A stretch of 64,000 nt of DNA, from assembly GCF_002288925.2 (NCBI RefSeq), contig NW_022098021.1:8291966-8355965 (forward strand), read 5' to 3'. Shown one piece after another: positions 1 to 11,235 of this stretch (the first letter of the stretch is position 1; every line of letters begins with the position of its first letter). The notes under the pieces are model-generated. The model did not search any database and had not been told where the DNA came from. It was given only the letters and a program-made list of their open reading frames with translations. A program made the translations under genes and the position numbers. The DNA comes from Delphinapterus leucas (taxonomy: Eukaryota; Chordata; Mammalia; Artiodactyla; Monodontidae).

Positions 1-320
1 TTAGGGGCATATGAGGAGTTACTGTTTAATGGGTACAGAATTTTTGTTTGAGAAGATGAAAAAGTTGTTGAAATGGATAGTGGTGATGATGGCACAGCAT
101 CGTGAGTATACTTAATGCCACAGAATTACACATGTAAAATGGTTAAAATGGTAAATTTTATGTGATGTATATTATACCACAATTAAAAAAAGAAACCCGA
201 AAACCTCATTCCCCCCACAGCCAAACATTCTATGAGACTGTGGGGAAATGAAATGCAAGAAAGAGTGGCCAAAACTATGTTTCAGGTAGATTTTTTTTCT
301 GGGCAGAAAAATTAATACAT

Positions 321-450
321 GGGACTTCCCTGGTGGTCCGGTGGTTAAGACTCTGTGTTCCCAGTGCAGGGGGCACGGCTTTGATCCCTGGTCAGGGAAC
401 TGAGATCTTGCATGCCACATGGCGCAGCCAAAAAAGAAAATAAAAAATTG
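321..450 (+). mobile_element. CHR-type SINE, short form
   Basis: Begins GGGACTTCCCTGGTGGTCC and runs through a tRNA-like B box (GGCTTTGATCCC, diverged) to an A-rich tail. This is the older short CHR form found across whales, hippos and ruminants. No clear TSD remains. Confidence 0.9.
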
Positions 451-479
451 AAAACAGATGGTGGTAAATTAAATGAAGC

Positions 480-1010
480 AATAAAGCAGGTGATGCTGGG
501 GAGAGCAGCTTGGAGGAGCAGGTGGGGACGGGGCTCTTTCTTCAGGTGACGTGGTTACAGAAGGACTCGGAAGAGGTGACAGTTAAGCTGAAACCTGACA
601 GACTCAGCCCTGCAGGGACCTGGGGGAGGAGCATTCTGGGCAGAGAGAATAGCAGGGACAAAGGCACTGAGGTCACGAAGAGCTTGGCAGAGAGAATAAA
701 GAGCAGTGGGGCTGGAGGGCGGTGAATAGAGCAGGACTGGTAGGAAATAGCCAGAGAAGAGGCAGGAATCAGATTCCAAAGGCCTCGCAGGTCATGGGAA
801 GGAGGTGAGTTTTATTCTAGCTGCTGAAGGAGGCACTGGCAGATTTTAAACACAGCAGAGATATGATCAGGTTTATGTAACAAAAAGACTGCCCAGCTTT
901 GAGGTGAGAGCCTGTGGGGGAGACATGGGGAGGCTCTTGGCAGTAATCCGGGTGAAATGGTGCCGGGACACAGAGCAGGGAGTGGATTTGGAAGCTGCTA
1001 GAAGCAGAGT
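480..1010 (-). mobile_element. L2 LINE fragment
   Basis: The plus-strand text reads as the reverse complement of L2 3' sequence, with recognisable phrases such as GAGGAGCATTCTGGGCAGAG and AAAGGCACTGAGGTCACGAAG. Ancient and diverged. The short open frames here are by-products of this repeat. Confidence 0.7.
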
Positions 1011-1194
1011 CCCGGGGCTCCGCGCTTGAACGACCGCGGACGGTGAAATCTGCAATGCCCGGTTTCCACCATGTGTTTCTGGATGAACGTGCAGCCGCCA
1101 TGGGATCAGGTTATTAGAGTCCTGGGTCTACACTGTTGAGGTCTGTGTTCGGTTTCCTCCAGGGAGGCTGTATGTGGAAGGAGATGTACGGTAA

Positions 1195-1365
1195 AGAGTA
1201 AGAGCTTTGGCTTTGGGGTCGGGAGGCTTGGGTTTGAGTGAGCACGACTTACCACCATTGGGAAAAATAAATTTCTTTAAGCCTCTGAAAATGAGGCTAA
1301 GGATAGGAAATCTGGGTGCAGTGGCACCCCTAAAAATGATTGATGCCCGTCCCTTCTGTGAGCCC
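1195..1365 (+). mobile_element. MIR SINE
   Basis: MIR core is recognisable: GAGCTTTGGCTTTGGGGTCG near the head, then a diverged CTTTAAGCCTCTGAAAATGAGG (cf. cctcagtttcctcatctgtaaaatgg). Confidence 0.6.
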
Positions 1366-1619
1366 CTCACCAGCCTCACTGGAGGAAAATCACAGGCTCC
1401 CAAGTCAGTAGTAATGCAAGGTCTGGTCTGAAAGATCAGTCAGTCAGAGCTCAGAAGACACCCCTAAAGTAGCTGAAAATGGACAAAAGTAAATATTAAC
1501 CTGCTACCTATGCCTAAGCCTCAGGGAAGCCGTGAACCCAGACAGCCAGACACAAGCAAGGTCAGCCTGCAAACATCTAAAGCCTTCTGGCACCAACAAA
1601 AAACACTGTTAAGTAATGG

Positions 1620-2940
1620 GGGCCAGGGGGTGGTTCTCATTCACAATAATAACAAAAGCTAAAAGGCAGGAGTAAATCTAAAAGATATTCAAGTCCTTAC
1701 GGATAGAATTACAAAGCATTACTGAAGAGTGTAAAATAAGATACAAATCAAAGGAGAGATAGACCACGTTCCCAGACGGTGGGATTCAATATCAAAGCCA
1801 GTTTTTACCAAATTGATTTTAAAACTTAATAAAATTTCAAGCAAACTTTTAGTAGGTTGTGTGTGGGTGAGTGGGAGTGGGGAGTTTTACAAGCCAAATT
1901 CGCATAGAAAGCACAAAAAACAAAAATATCTAGGACAAGTTAGATATTTTTGTCAGATATCAGATAGATACCAAAATTTATTTGAAATCCATACTGGTTT
2001 AGTTAAAGGAGCATTGGTACAGGGATAGAAGCCGACCAAACAAAGTCGAGACCCCAGAGGAAAATTCATGCAAATATAGAAACTTGATTTATGGCACTAG
2101 ATATGGGCATTGCAGATCAAGTAGGGGTAATGATTGATATTTAAGTCATGACACATATGTACAGAAATAAATTCCAGGGGCTTCCCTGGTGGCACAGTGG
2201 CTAAGCATCTGCCTGCCAATGCAGGGGACATGGGTTCGAACCCTTGTCCGGGAAGATCCCACATGCCATGGAGCAACTAAGCCCAGGCGCCACAACTACT
2301 GAGCCTGTGCTCTAGAACCTGCGAGCCACGACTACTGAGCCCTTGTGCCACAACTACTGAAGCCTGCGCACCTAGAGCCCGTGCTCTGCAACAGGAGAAG
2401 CCACCACAATGAGGTGCCTGAGCACCGCAACGAAGAGTAGCCCCTGCTCGCCACAACTAGAGAAAGCCCTCGCAGCAACGAAGATCCAATGCAGCCAAAA
2501 ATAAATAAATAAAATAAATAAATTTTAAAATAAATAAATAAATAATACTTCACCTGAAAATATTTTAAAAAAAAAAGAAAAAAAGAAATTCCAAATGGAT
2601 TGAAGACCTCAATGTTAGCAACAAACACATAAGAAAAGTATCTTCAAAAATCTCATATTACAGAAGGATTTCACAGACAGGGTACAGAAAGCACAATCAC
2701 ATTTGGTAAGTCTGCCTGCATTAAAATTAAAGTCGTCTGTTCAGCAGAAAATACTATAAATGAAATGATAAGCTACATAATGGAAGAAAGATAGTTGCAT
2801 TGGCTGTGATTAAAAATTAGTATCCAAAATGTATTTTAAAACTATAAATCTATAAGATATAGAAACATGGTGTAATATAAAACTAGGCAAAGAAAATGAA
2901 CTTAAAATACACAGAAGAAATTTAACTGGTGTGAAAAGAC
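1620..2940 (+). mobile_element. old L1 ORF2 C-terminal relic, interrupted by a SINE
   Basis: Diverged L1 ORF2/3' sequence in sense orientation on both sides of the SINE at 2177-2585. TAAAAGGCAGGAGTAAATCT, AAATTTCAAGCAAACTTTTAG and, after the SINE, CCAAATGGATTGAAGACCTC are the recognisable parts. No long frame survives. Confidence 0.6.
2177..2585 (+). mobile_element. CHR-type SINE, long form, with 8-bp TSD
   Basis: Begins GGGGCTTCCCTGGTGGC and continues past the usual tRNA-related head into about 200 bp of diverged tandem-like modules (repeated CACAACTACTGA and CACGACTACTGA motifs) before an (AAATA)n/A tail from about 2500. The TSD AAATTCCA lies at 2169-2176 and 2586-2593. It is inserted into the L1 relic 1620-2940. 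Confidence 0.92.
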
Positions 2941-3554
2941 CAAGGCTCCCTAGTTAAGAGGATGTAATGTCGAGGCCTTACAGATACCCATGCAATTTCT
3001 CAGCCACCTGGGAACATTTGTGGCAGGTTGAAGGCTCACAATCCTTAGAAGTTCACAGGGTGATACTGTGGCTTTTGGAGCTAGATATCAAGTTGATACC
3101 TAACTCTTTCAACTTCGCGAGAGCTTGGAAGGTCCACGGCCAGGGTGATGTGGAATTCAGGTCTTAAGCCAAACCACGCAGGATTTCTGGAGAAAGCAGA
3201 ATTCAGATGAAGACTTGGTGAGATGGGGAATCCCAAAGCTATAGGGATGAACACCCCAGGGAGCTGCACAGCCAGTGGACAGCAAAAGTCACAGGAAGCT
3301 GGATCACGAGCTGAAATTTATGCTGAGTCAACCCCCATTTAGTGTGGGGCAAGTGAAGGCTGGTGCTCTAGGCATGGTGAACCCCATGGGGAAGGCGGTG
3401 ACTCTGAAAATGATGTGGTACAAACCTGTGGCCACCTGGTCGTCTCTGTCCTTGTTGCAGACCTATCTCAGTCCTAACAAGTAAGCAGTGACTCTTGAGC
3501 AAGGCTAATCCCCCAAAGTCAGAATCAGTGTCTTCACCCATTAGTGGGGGGTTG

Positions 3555-3700
3555 CAGGTAATGCCATTCGCTCATCCAGTACGTGATAATCGAGTGCCTC
3601 ATGGGCGCCAGACGATGTTCTAGGTGCTTGGGACACACCGATGAGCAAAATAAACAGACCGCTGTCCTCCTGGAATTTACATTTTAGAGGGAAGGGGGAC
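3555..3700 (-). mobile_element. L2 LINE 3' fragment
   Basis: Reverse complement of the L2 end: CGAGTGCCTCATGGGCGCCAG, then GTTCTAGGTGCTTGGGACAC and GTCCTCCTGGAATTTACATT. Confidence 0.7.
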
Positions 3701-3727
3701 ATTATAAATAATCAAAATGTATAAGTA

Positions 3728-3838
3728 AATTATATATCTCAGACTCCACCCCAGCCCTACGATAAAAAAAGGAATCTGTATTTTAACCAGTTCCTCCAGT
3801 GATTTTTATGCCTATAAAAGTTTGAGAAACACTGTGAG
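3728..3838 (+). mobile_element. MER5-type hAT-Charlie DNA transposon fragment
   Basis: AGACTCCACCCCAGCCCTA followed by GGAATCTGTATTTTAACCAG and AGTTTGAGAAACACTG match the MER5A non-autonomous element. Confidence 0.65.
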
Positions 3839-3839
3839 T

Positions 3840-5250
3840 CTAGGAATCACTGGCTTTTCCATTCACAATTCTGCATCCAATTATCACGGTTGGATTGGCC
3901 TTCTGCCATATCGACACCCAGCCTGTTCTTGGTAACAGGCAGTTAGGACATCTCTTGGCGATGGGAAATAGTACTTGTGAGCAGATATTCTAGGCAACAC
4001 TTACCAAGTCATTTTGAATTTCGGACTCCTTCCTTGGCTATAAATGTGCCCATTTCTCATACCGAGCAACTACTGGCTATAATTAAGGCAACTTTAATGG
4101 TAGCAAGTGGTTTTGTTATTTTATGCGCCTTGCTATTCTGGACCAATTTATTTTAGTTCTGGTACATCTGGTTTTACCAAGAAATATGAATTCCTTTGCT
4201 ACATAAAGGCGTTTTCACTCTTTTCTTCATTTTAGCACAAGGAGGTGGGCCGGTAGTAAGAGCCAAAGAAAGTGGTCAGAGTTGCCTGAGGCGCTCTCTC
4301 ATCTGCACACATCCACCACTGCCACTTCCAAAAGGTTCTCTTCCTGTTCCTCTGCCAGAACAAACCCTTCATTTTGGTACCCAGTTCCTAGTTAGTCTAT
4401 TCCGTTAATATTTTCCTGCTCATCCCCAAATGAAGTCATTATTTTTAACTTTCAACTCATATAGCACCTACTGTTTCTGTCTCTGTGATTCATTTCGAAA
4501 TGAATCATATACTGACTTATGCCAGCTCTTCCACACTTGCTTTGAACTGTCATTTATGTCTCGTGAACTGTCATTGAAGTCTCAGAAGATTTTTTACATT
4601 CTCATACTTTTAAATCGTATTTTCCAGGATAGATTTTAGATTCCTTACGGACAAGAACTCTGTCTCACATATCTTAATGCACTTCATGCATTGCCTTGTA
4701 CACAGTAGTCATTGGATACATACTTGTTGATTTTAGTGTGCATTTGCTCTATGGGTAAAGGTTTTTCCTTTGAAAAGCCAAGAATCCAGTATATGAATTA
4801 TAAAATTTGGGGCTGACACCACACAGACATTTCCATTTGCTATCGGGGTAAAACTTGAAGTAATATGTTAAGGAACTGAATCATATTTAGCTTGGAATGA
4901 CATTTCTCAGGCAGCTGGTTTGTTCCCAGCATGTGAGATGATAGAAACTGGATTCCTGTTGGAAGAGCAAAACAATTGGCCTCCACCATTAAAAAACAAG
5001 CTCAAAGGGAATTTAGAATTCACATTGAAAGCTATTAGTTTTTAGTATGGTGTTCTTTGTGCAATGTCTTCACCAGATATTTGACAGAAAGCTATGACTC
5101 AAATGTAAATAGAATTGTCATAAAAGCAGAAAGAATATGAAAAGCATAGAGAAGTTTTTACATATACCACTGTGGAAAAGCAATTCCATACTGAATCTAG
5201 CACAGTTCCCAAAGAAATGGTGTAGATCACTACACTACAATGTTTAATCC
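3840..5250. other. no gene seen; weak L2-like tract and a palindrome
   Basis: About 1.4 kb with no credible exon. 4600-4740 resembles an L2 3' end (TTCCTTACGGACAAGAACTC then TTGCCTTGTACACAGTAGTC). A perfect 22-bp palindrome is listed separately. ORFs at 4196-4408 and 4430-4639 have no recognisable protein content. Confidence 0.5.
4486..4507. repeat. perfect 22-bp palindrome
   Basis: Each arm is TGATTCATTTC joined without a spacer to its complement, centred on TTCGAA. Seen directly. It could form a hairpin or be a dimeric binding site; no function is claimed. Confidence 0.9.
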
Positions 5251-5261
5251 ATTTATTCATT

Positions 5262-5621
5262 TTTTTTTTAATTCTCTTCTTTTAAGAGGTTTTCTCTCTC
5301 TCTCTCTTTTTTTTTTTTTTGACTGCGTTGGGTCGTTGAGGCATGCAGGATCTTCCACTGCTGTCTCTTCGTTGCAGCGCTTGGTCTCTCCTCTAGTTGT
5401 GTGCGGGTTTTCTCTCTCTAGTTGTGGCACATGGGCTTCAGGCGCATGGGCTCTGTAGTTTGCGGCACGTGGGCTCTCTCTTTGAGGTGCGCAAGCTCAG
5501 TAGTTGTGGCGCCTGGGTTTAGTTACTCTGAGGCATGTGGGATCTTAGTTCCCCGACCAGGAATGGAACCTTCCTGCACTGGAAGGCGGATTCTTTACCA
5601 CTGGACCACCAGGGAAGTCCC
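5262..5621 (-). mobile_element. CHR-type SINE, long form
   Basis: Minus-strand copy ending at CCACCAGGGAAGTCCC (5606-5621); tail T-runs around 5262-5320 with a CT-rich stretch. A degraded TSD is likely: TAATCCATTTATTCA just before the tail and TAATCTGTTTATTCT at 5622-5636 (12 of 15 bases agree). The left boundary is uncertain. Confidence 0.85.
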
Positions 5622-5749
5622 TAATCTGTTTATTCTTAACAATAAGAGGAGATTAGCAGGAACTCCAAAATTGAGAGATTATTCTAGAGCTAGGATAAAA
5701 GATTACTTTCCCTGTGCAGTCTTTTTGTCTTCAAAAGATGCACATTCTT

Positions 5750-5954
5750 TTTTTTTTTTTTTGTGGTACGCGGGCCTCTCACTGTTGTGGCCTCTCCCGT
5801 TGCGGAGCACAGGCTCCGGACGCGCAGGCTCAGCGGCCGTGGCTCACGGGCCCAGCCGCTCTGTGGCATGTGGGATCCCCCCGGACCGGGACACAAACCC
5901 ACGTCCCCTGCATCGGCAGGCGGACTCCCAACCACTGCGCTACCAGGGAAGCCC
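5750..5954 (-). mobile_element. young CHR SINE with 15-bp TSD
   Basis: T-run then GTGGTACGCGGGCCTCTCAC, ending in AGGGAAGCCC. The TSD AAGAT(G/A)CACATTCTT is at 5735-5749 and 5955-5969, one mismatch. It lies 128 bp from the previous SINE, in the same orientation. Confidence 0.95.
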
Positions 5955-5969
5955 AAGATACACATTCTT

Positions 5970-7647
5970 ACTGTATCCTCTTTCCTCTTTCCAAAGACCT
6001 TCTCGTTATATTGATGAAGGGAAGAAAGGGGCTATCCCATTCTTCAATTTATTTTTAGTAGCTTAGCACGTCATTCTATGCTACATTGGGCCAACTGGGA
6101 TCTTGCTAGAAACCAAGCTGCCAGACTTCTAAGCAGGATGAGCTGAAGTTGCCTACAGAACTGAATCTTTGGAAGGTGGGGAAAACAAATAATAATAATA
6201 TGAAACATTAATTACTATTACTATTAATAATTAATTAAATAATTATTAGTGTTGATTATTATTATGCTAAACACTGAACGCTTATTTTGGAAAACACACA
6301 GCCTCCTTCTATTTCATGACTTTTCCAGAACTTTTACATTAACTGTAAAATTTCATATTCTAAAAGTAAATCTCCTGCTTATTTAACCCAGAGTAAATAG
6401 CAACCAGTGTTTTAATTTGAACTGTAGCACCCATACTCAAATTTTCAAAAATCTGGTTGACTCTATTTCCCAGACTCAGATGTATCTAAAGGTAGGGAAT
6501 GGACTTGGAGGTCCCAGTGTCCAAGAAGGATCCTGTTGCACTAAAACCCATCTTCGTGGTCAAACATTTCCCTTTTAGAATGAATTTGTTCTTCCTTTTA
6601 CTTACCTGTTTGGTTCTTCAAACTGTAGATGTATTTGTCCACATAAAAATACTGGGTAAAAGATGAAAAAGATGACTCCTGGTACTTTTTAGTGACGTGT
6701 TTACTGTGACCTTAACATGAGTAGAAAAAGTAATGGCCATGTTAAAGACAGTTTCCTACAGTCAGTATAAATAAACTCTTACATAAACCAAATTTTTAAA
6801 TGATTGAAATCACTGATTATTTGACTTAGGTAGCATCAGCTCTCTCTGAAATATCAAACCCATGGCTCACATATTCTTGGAGGGAGTTTTGCAAAAATTG
6901 AACTAGATTTAGAGAAGATTGTCATTAAGCCACAAGGTATTTAAGCCACTTGTTATATGACAGAAGTTAAAAAAAAAAAAAAGAAAGGGAAAAAAAGAAA
7001 GGAAAAAAAACCTGCGTAGAAGAGAGAGGGGACTCATTAGTGATGGGAAGAATGAATTTTAAATAACTTCAGGGTTAACATCTTCCCACATTAAATTATT
7101 TTAAAATATTTTCACTGTACTTTCATCCCCCTGGAATTTAAAGAATCAAACAATTTTACTTTCTTAACAGTGTGAGCCAACACTAACTTGGGTATTCTGA
7201 ATCACAGCCATTTGGGTGGAAAAACACCTTTCCTCTGAACATAACTAAAGTAGTAAAGTAGGATGAAGAAAACAGGGCTAGGAGGCATTATTTGAAAGAC
7301 CATTTCAAACAACAAGAATCAGTCATCTCTCCATACTCTCTGTTATTAAATGCAGGGACCAAAGAAGGGAATTGATTTCAACCAGCTGACATGTTTTGGG
7401 TTCAGGTTCTGGCATTATTCCTAGGCAGCTCACGCGATTGTTTTCAGTTACTAAATGCTTCCTGACCAAGCGGTGTGCTGTCCCACGATGGATGAGACAG
7501 ACACAGTTCTTGCCTTTGTGCAGCTTACAATTAGTGAAGTTCTTTCGGAGGCCCTCTTTGTTCAAAGGGCAGGGTCACCCCAATGCCCAGTGATTCTACA
7601 TAGTATTTACTTTTCTGACTCTTTGAAATTCCCCACCTTAAGAAGCT
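5970..7647. other. no gene seen; AT-rich and A/G-rich simple tracts
   Basis: Contains an AT-rich (TAA/TTA) patch at 6185-6265 and an A-rich, G-interrupted tract at 6968-7011. Nothing else is recognised. ORFs near 7323-7593 are short and featureless. Confidence 0.5.
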
Positions 7648-7747
7648 NNNNNNNNNNNNNNNNNNNNNNNNNNNNNNNNNNNNNNNNNNNNNNNNNNNNN
7701 NNNNNNNNNNNNNNNNNNNNNNNNNNNNNNNNNNNNNNNNNNNNNNN
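7648..7747. other. assembly gap of 100 N, followed by A30
   Basis: Exactly 100 N, the conventional unknown-size gap, followed by 30 A (7748-7777). The A-run looks like a plus-strand retroelement tail whose body was not assembled. Open frames drawn across the gap are artefacts. Confidence 0.95.
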
Positions 7748-7780
<33 letters not shown>

Positions 7781-7984
7781 CTTCTCCCTTGAAGTCAAAA
7801 ATATTATTGTCTTCATGTCTTCTCTAATTTTAGTTCTGATCTTTTTCTTTCTTTTTCATGTAAGCATTGTTGTTGTTACTGGCTTCACTCTAGCCTTGCT
7901 TACTATTCTAAAGTCTCTTTGGGGGGCAATCTTCTATTTCTTTGGATTCAATGATCACCCAGGTACAGTACACCAATGACTGCT

Positions 7985-8420
7985 CCGTCAGCCCCAGCTC
8001 TGATTCTCCTGAGCTCCAAACGCCGTGTCCATAGTCCCTGGATATTTCCACGGCCTCTCAGGTAACTCAAGCTGAACTCATCCTGTATTTCCCCACATTT
8101 TTGCCTCCTCCTGTCTTATGTATCTTAAGAGCATTATCCATCTCTCAAGCTAGGAACCTTGGGGTCATCTTTGACCCCTCCCTTTCTCACAATGTGGGTT
8201 CTCCCAAGTCTGCCGTTTAGTCCTATATGGTAGGAATATTTGTAGGATTTGTAATATTCTAATTACAGAATCTCTATCTGTTTAGCTCTCCACATCTGTA
8301 TTGTCCCTGTCCCAGTCTCAGGGACACCTGCTGCACATTCCCTTGAACTGGTCTCCCTGCATCCAGACTTTCTCAGCTGGCTTCCCTGCTGCTCTGGGGT
8401 GGGACTGACAGATCAACAGA
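7985..8420 (+). mobile_element. L2 LINE fragment
   Basis: CTTGGGGTCATCTTTGACCC and GAACTGGTCTCCCTGCATCC are characteristic of the L2 coding region in sense. Only relics of the reading frame remain. Confidence 0.65.
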
Positions 8421-8434
8421 TCGTGGGTGTGCAA

Positions 8435-8770
8435 GCGGGGAGATCCACATGAGAATCCTGCAACAGGACTGTTGTAAGAATTCAATACACAGCACAGTGC
8501 CTGGCCCATAAGTAGTTCCTCCTCCTACTAAGACTTATTTCTCTATGTGTTTTTTTTCAATCCCCCCATCATTATTTTGTACTCAAAAATGTTTACTAAA
8601 CTCTTCTAACAGTTTAATTACTCTAAGTTTTCTTAGTACGTTATCTGAAGCCATTCATTAGAATGTGAGCTCAACAAAGGCAGTGGTTTTTCTCTTTTCT
8701 TTACTAGTGATCCTCAGATCCTAGAAGTCTGGCACATAGCAGGCCTTATGTTTTTGAATGAATGAATCGA
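8435..8770 (+). mobile_element. MIR and L2 3' fragments
   Basis: 8460-8520 ends like a MIR (ACAGCACAGTGCCTGGCCCA). 8655-8770 is an L2 tail (TTAGAATGTGAGCTCAACAA ... TTTTTGAATGAATGAATC). Boundaries are approximate. Confidence 0.55.
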
Positions 8771-9827
8771 TCAAGGAATGGCCAAAACTGTGGGGAGAAT
8801 GGCTGCTATGGAACAGTTAGGAGGTAGTGGGGAAGAACCTGTAATCTCAAGTGTAGGCAGTTTGCTTCCAAAGGAAAAGGGAGGCGGCTGGGAAGAGAGG
8901 GGCACAGACAGTTAGAGACACAATTAAATTGTGATGAGTGAGAAGAAGGGTGAGTGCAAGATGCCAGGAGAAGGTCTGGAGAAAGGTATTTATATTGAGA
9001 ACGAGTGGATAACTGTGAGTTGGCCAAAGGAAAGGGGGACTCTGTGAACATCTTTCCATAATAATAAATGTGTGTCTGTATCATTATAGCTGTGTAGTCT
9101 CCTATTGTATGTGTGTTCAACAAGGAAAATGCCATTCTTTTTATTCTTTGGTAATTAGATCAGTGAAAAATCTCATTGTTGCTTGCATTTCTTTGATCAT
9201 TACTAAGATTGAACACTTTTCCCATACACTTATTGGCTATTATTCACTCACCTCTGAGGAATTACTTGTTCATGACCTTAGCTTACTTTTCTGTGGGAGT
9301 TTATACATAATTTTAAAAAATGTACATAGTCAAATCTACCAATCTTTTTCTTTATAATTCCTGTCCTCATAGCCATACTTTGAAAATCTCTCTGTACCCC
9401 AAGATTGACTTTCCTTAACGGTTTGAGATTTAAGCTTTCTCCTATTCTGAATTCTTACTGACACTTGTATTTGCTGCTGGACTTTCTACTCTGTTTTGTT
9501 ACTCTTTCTGATTACTTATGTTACCACGTTGTTTTAATTATTGTGGTTTTAAAACATATTTTCATGCCTAGGAGTATAAGCCATTCATTATATATATTAT
9601 ACATAATGCATATTATACGTGTATACATGACATACATATGTAATTGTAACTTTTCCTATTGATATGATTACAAACTTATACAGGGGTTGCAAGAATGTTA
9701 CAAGGAACTCTCGTATACTCTTTACCCAGATTTACCAATTATTTACATTTTGCTCTACTTACTTTACTGTTTATATTACCACTATCTCTTTCTTTCCTTC
9801 CCTTCCTCCCTCCGTCCCTATTTCCCT

Positions 9828-9830
<3 letters not shown>

Positions 9831-9868
<38 letters not shown>
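9831..9868. repeat. (CA)19 microsatellite
   Basis: Uninterrupted CA dinucleotide array inside the L1 3'UTR-like block. Likely polymorphic. Confidence 0.97.
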
Positions 9869-9873
<5 letters not shown>

Positions 9874-10081
9874 AGCTGTTTGAGAATCAGTTGCAGACAC
9901 AACTGCAGTGCAGATACCCTACATCCTTCAATGTATATTTTCTAAGATCAAGGATATTCTCTTATATTTCTACAGTACATTTATCTAATTAGGAAAAATT
10001 AGACAAAGTCCATATGCAAAATTTGTCAGTTGCCCCAATAATGCCCTTTATAGATATTTATACCATGACCACCACCACCTT

Positions 10082-10114
10082 CCCCTCCGCCCCACCCCCA
10101 TGCCTCACCCCCCC
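10082..10114 (-). other. potential G-quadruplex (minus strand)
   Basis: On the minus strand four G runs of 7, 5, 4 and 4 are separated by loops of 8, 1 and 4 nt. This fits the four-run quadruplex pattern. Formation is inferred from sequence only. Confidence 0.5.
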
Positions 10115-10691
10115 AAGTCCAGGATTCAATCCAGGATCACACATCACATTGAGTTGTTTTGTCTCTTCCGTCTCTTTTATTTTGGAACAAGAGGTCCTCA
10201 TTCTTTGTCTTTCTTGACCTTTTAAGACTACAGGTCAGTTGTAGAATGTTCCTCATTTGAGGTTTGTCTGACGCTTCTTCATGATTAAATTCAAGTTAGG
10301 CATGTTTTTGGCAGGGATATCATAGTAGCAATGCTGTGTCCTTCTTGTCATAGTATATCAAACATGCTGTCAGTTTGTGCCAGGACAGGGATGTTAGCTC
10401 TGATCACTGGTTAAGCTAGAGTCATCCAGATTTCTCTGATTATTTTAGAATTATTTTGTCACGTTCCCAGAAAAATCTTTTTATTTAATTGTAAATCCAC
10501 CTGATTTATAGATTAATTTGGAAAGAATTCGATGTTTTCTCTATTTTTAACTCCACTTTTCTGTCTCTCATCAACATTTTGGATTATTTTTTCTTCTTAT
10601 GAGTTCTACAAATTCCGTATTCAGTCTTAGGTTTTAAATATTTCTGACTGTAGTTGGAAACAGCATTTCTTTTTTCTTCATGTTTTCTTTC

Positions 10692-10906
10692 ATTTTTTTT
10701 TTTTTTTTTCCTTTGCGGTACGCGGGCCTCTCACTGTTGTGGCCTCTCCCGTTGTGGAGCACAGGCTCCGGACGCGCAGGCTCAGCGGCCATGGCTTCCT
10801 GGCCCAGCCGCTCCGCGGCATGTGGGATCTTCCCGGACCGAGGTACGAACCCGTGTCCCCTGCATCGGCAGGCGGATTCTCAACCACTGCGCCACCAGGG
10901 AAGCCC
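10692..10906 (-). mobile_element. young CHR SINE with 13-bp TSD
   Basis: T-run, then GCGGTACGCGGGCCTCTCAC, ending AGGGAAGCCC. A perfect TSD CATGTTTTCTTTC lies at 10679-10691 and 10907-10919. Inserted into L1 ORF2 sequence. Confidence 0.96.
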
Positions 10907-11059
10907 CATGTTTTCTTTCTTTGTGTGGCTGCTAGATAGGAAGTCAACGTATCTTTGTAGATTTGTATAACTACCCATCTCTGATAGTTTTTATAGTTTA
11001 TCATGATTCTCTTACATTTTTTAAGTGAATAATCTTATTACTTGCAAATAATGATATTT

Positions 11060-11235
11060 GTCTCCTGGGTTTGAATTCAGCGTCTACCAGTTTTCAGTTT
11101 GAGTATTAACACTTTCTAGCCACAGTTTCTTCATCTGTAAAGTGGGTATAGAAGTACTTTATATCACTGCTATGAAGAGTAAATGCTAAAATGCATATAA
11201 AACTCTCAGGACAGTATTTGCAAGAGATCAACTCT
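11060..11235 (+). mobile_element. MIR SINE nested in L1
   Basis: CTGGGTTTGAATTCAGCGTC, then CACAGTTTCTTCATCTGTAA and GTGGGTATAG are MIR core. Flanked on both sides by minus-strand L1 sequence. Confidence 0.7.

Noticed and set aside
5422..6066. 214-codon plus-strand ORF, the longest in the window
   Set aside because: It runs through two antisense CHR SINEs and the DNA between them. Its peptide is the standard SINE translation, with no independent coding signal.
7455..7979. 174-codon ORF
   Set aside because: It crosses the 100-N gap and a poly-A/poly-lysine run; the frame is an artefact.
9831..9945. threonine/histidine-repeat ORFs at the CA array
   Set aside because: Translations of a (CA)n microsatellite.
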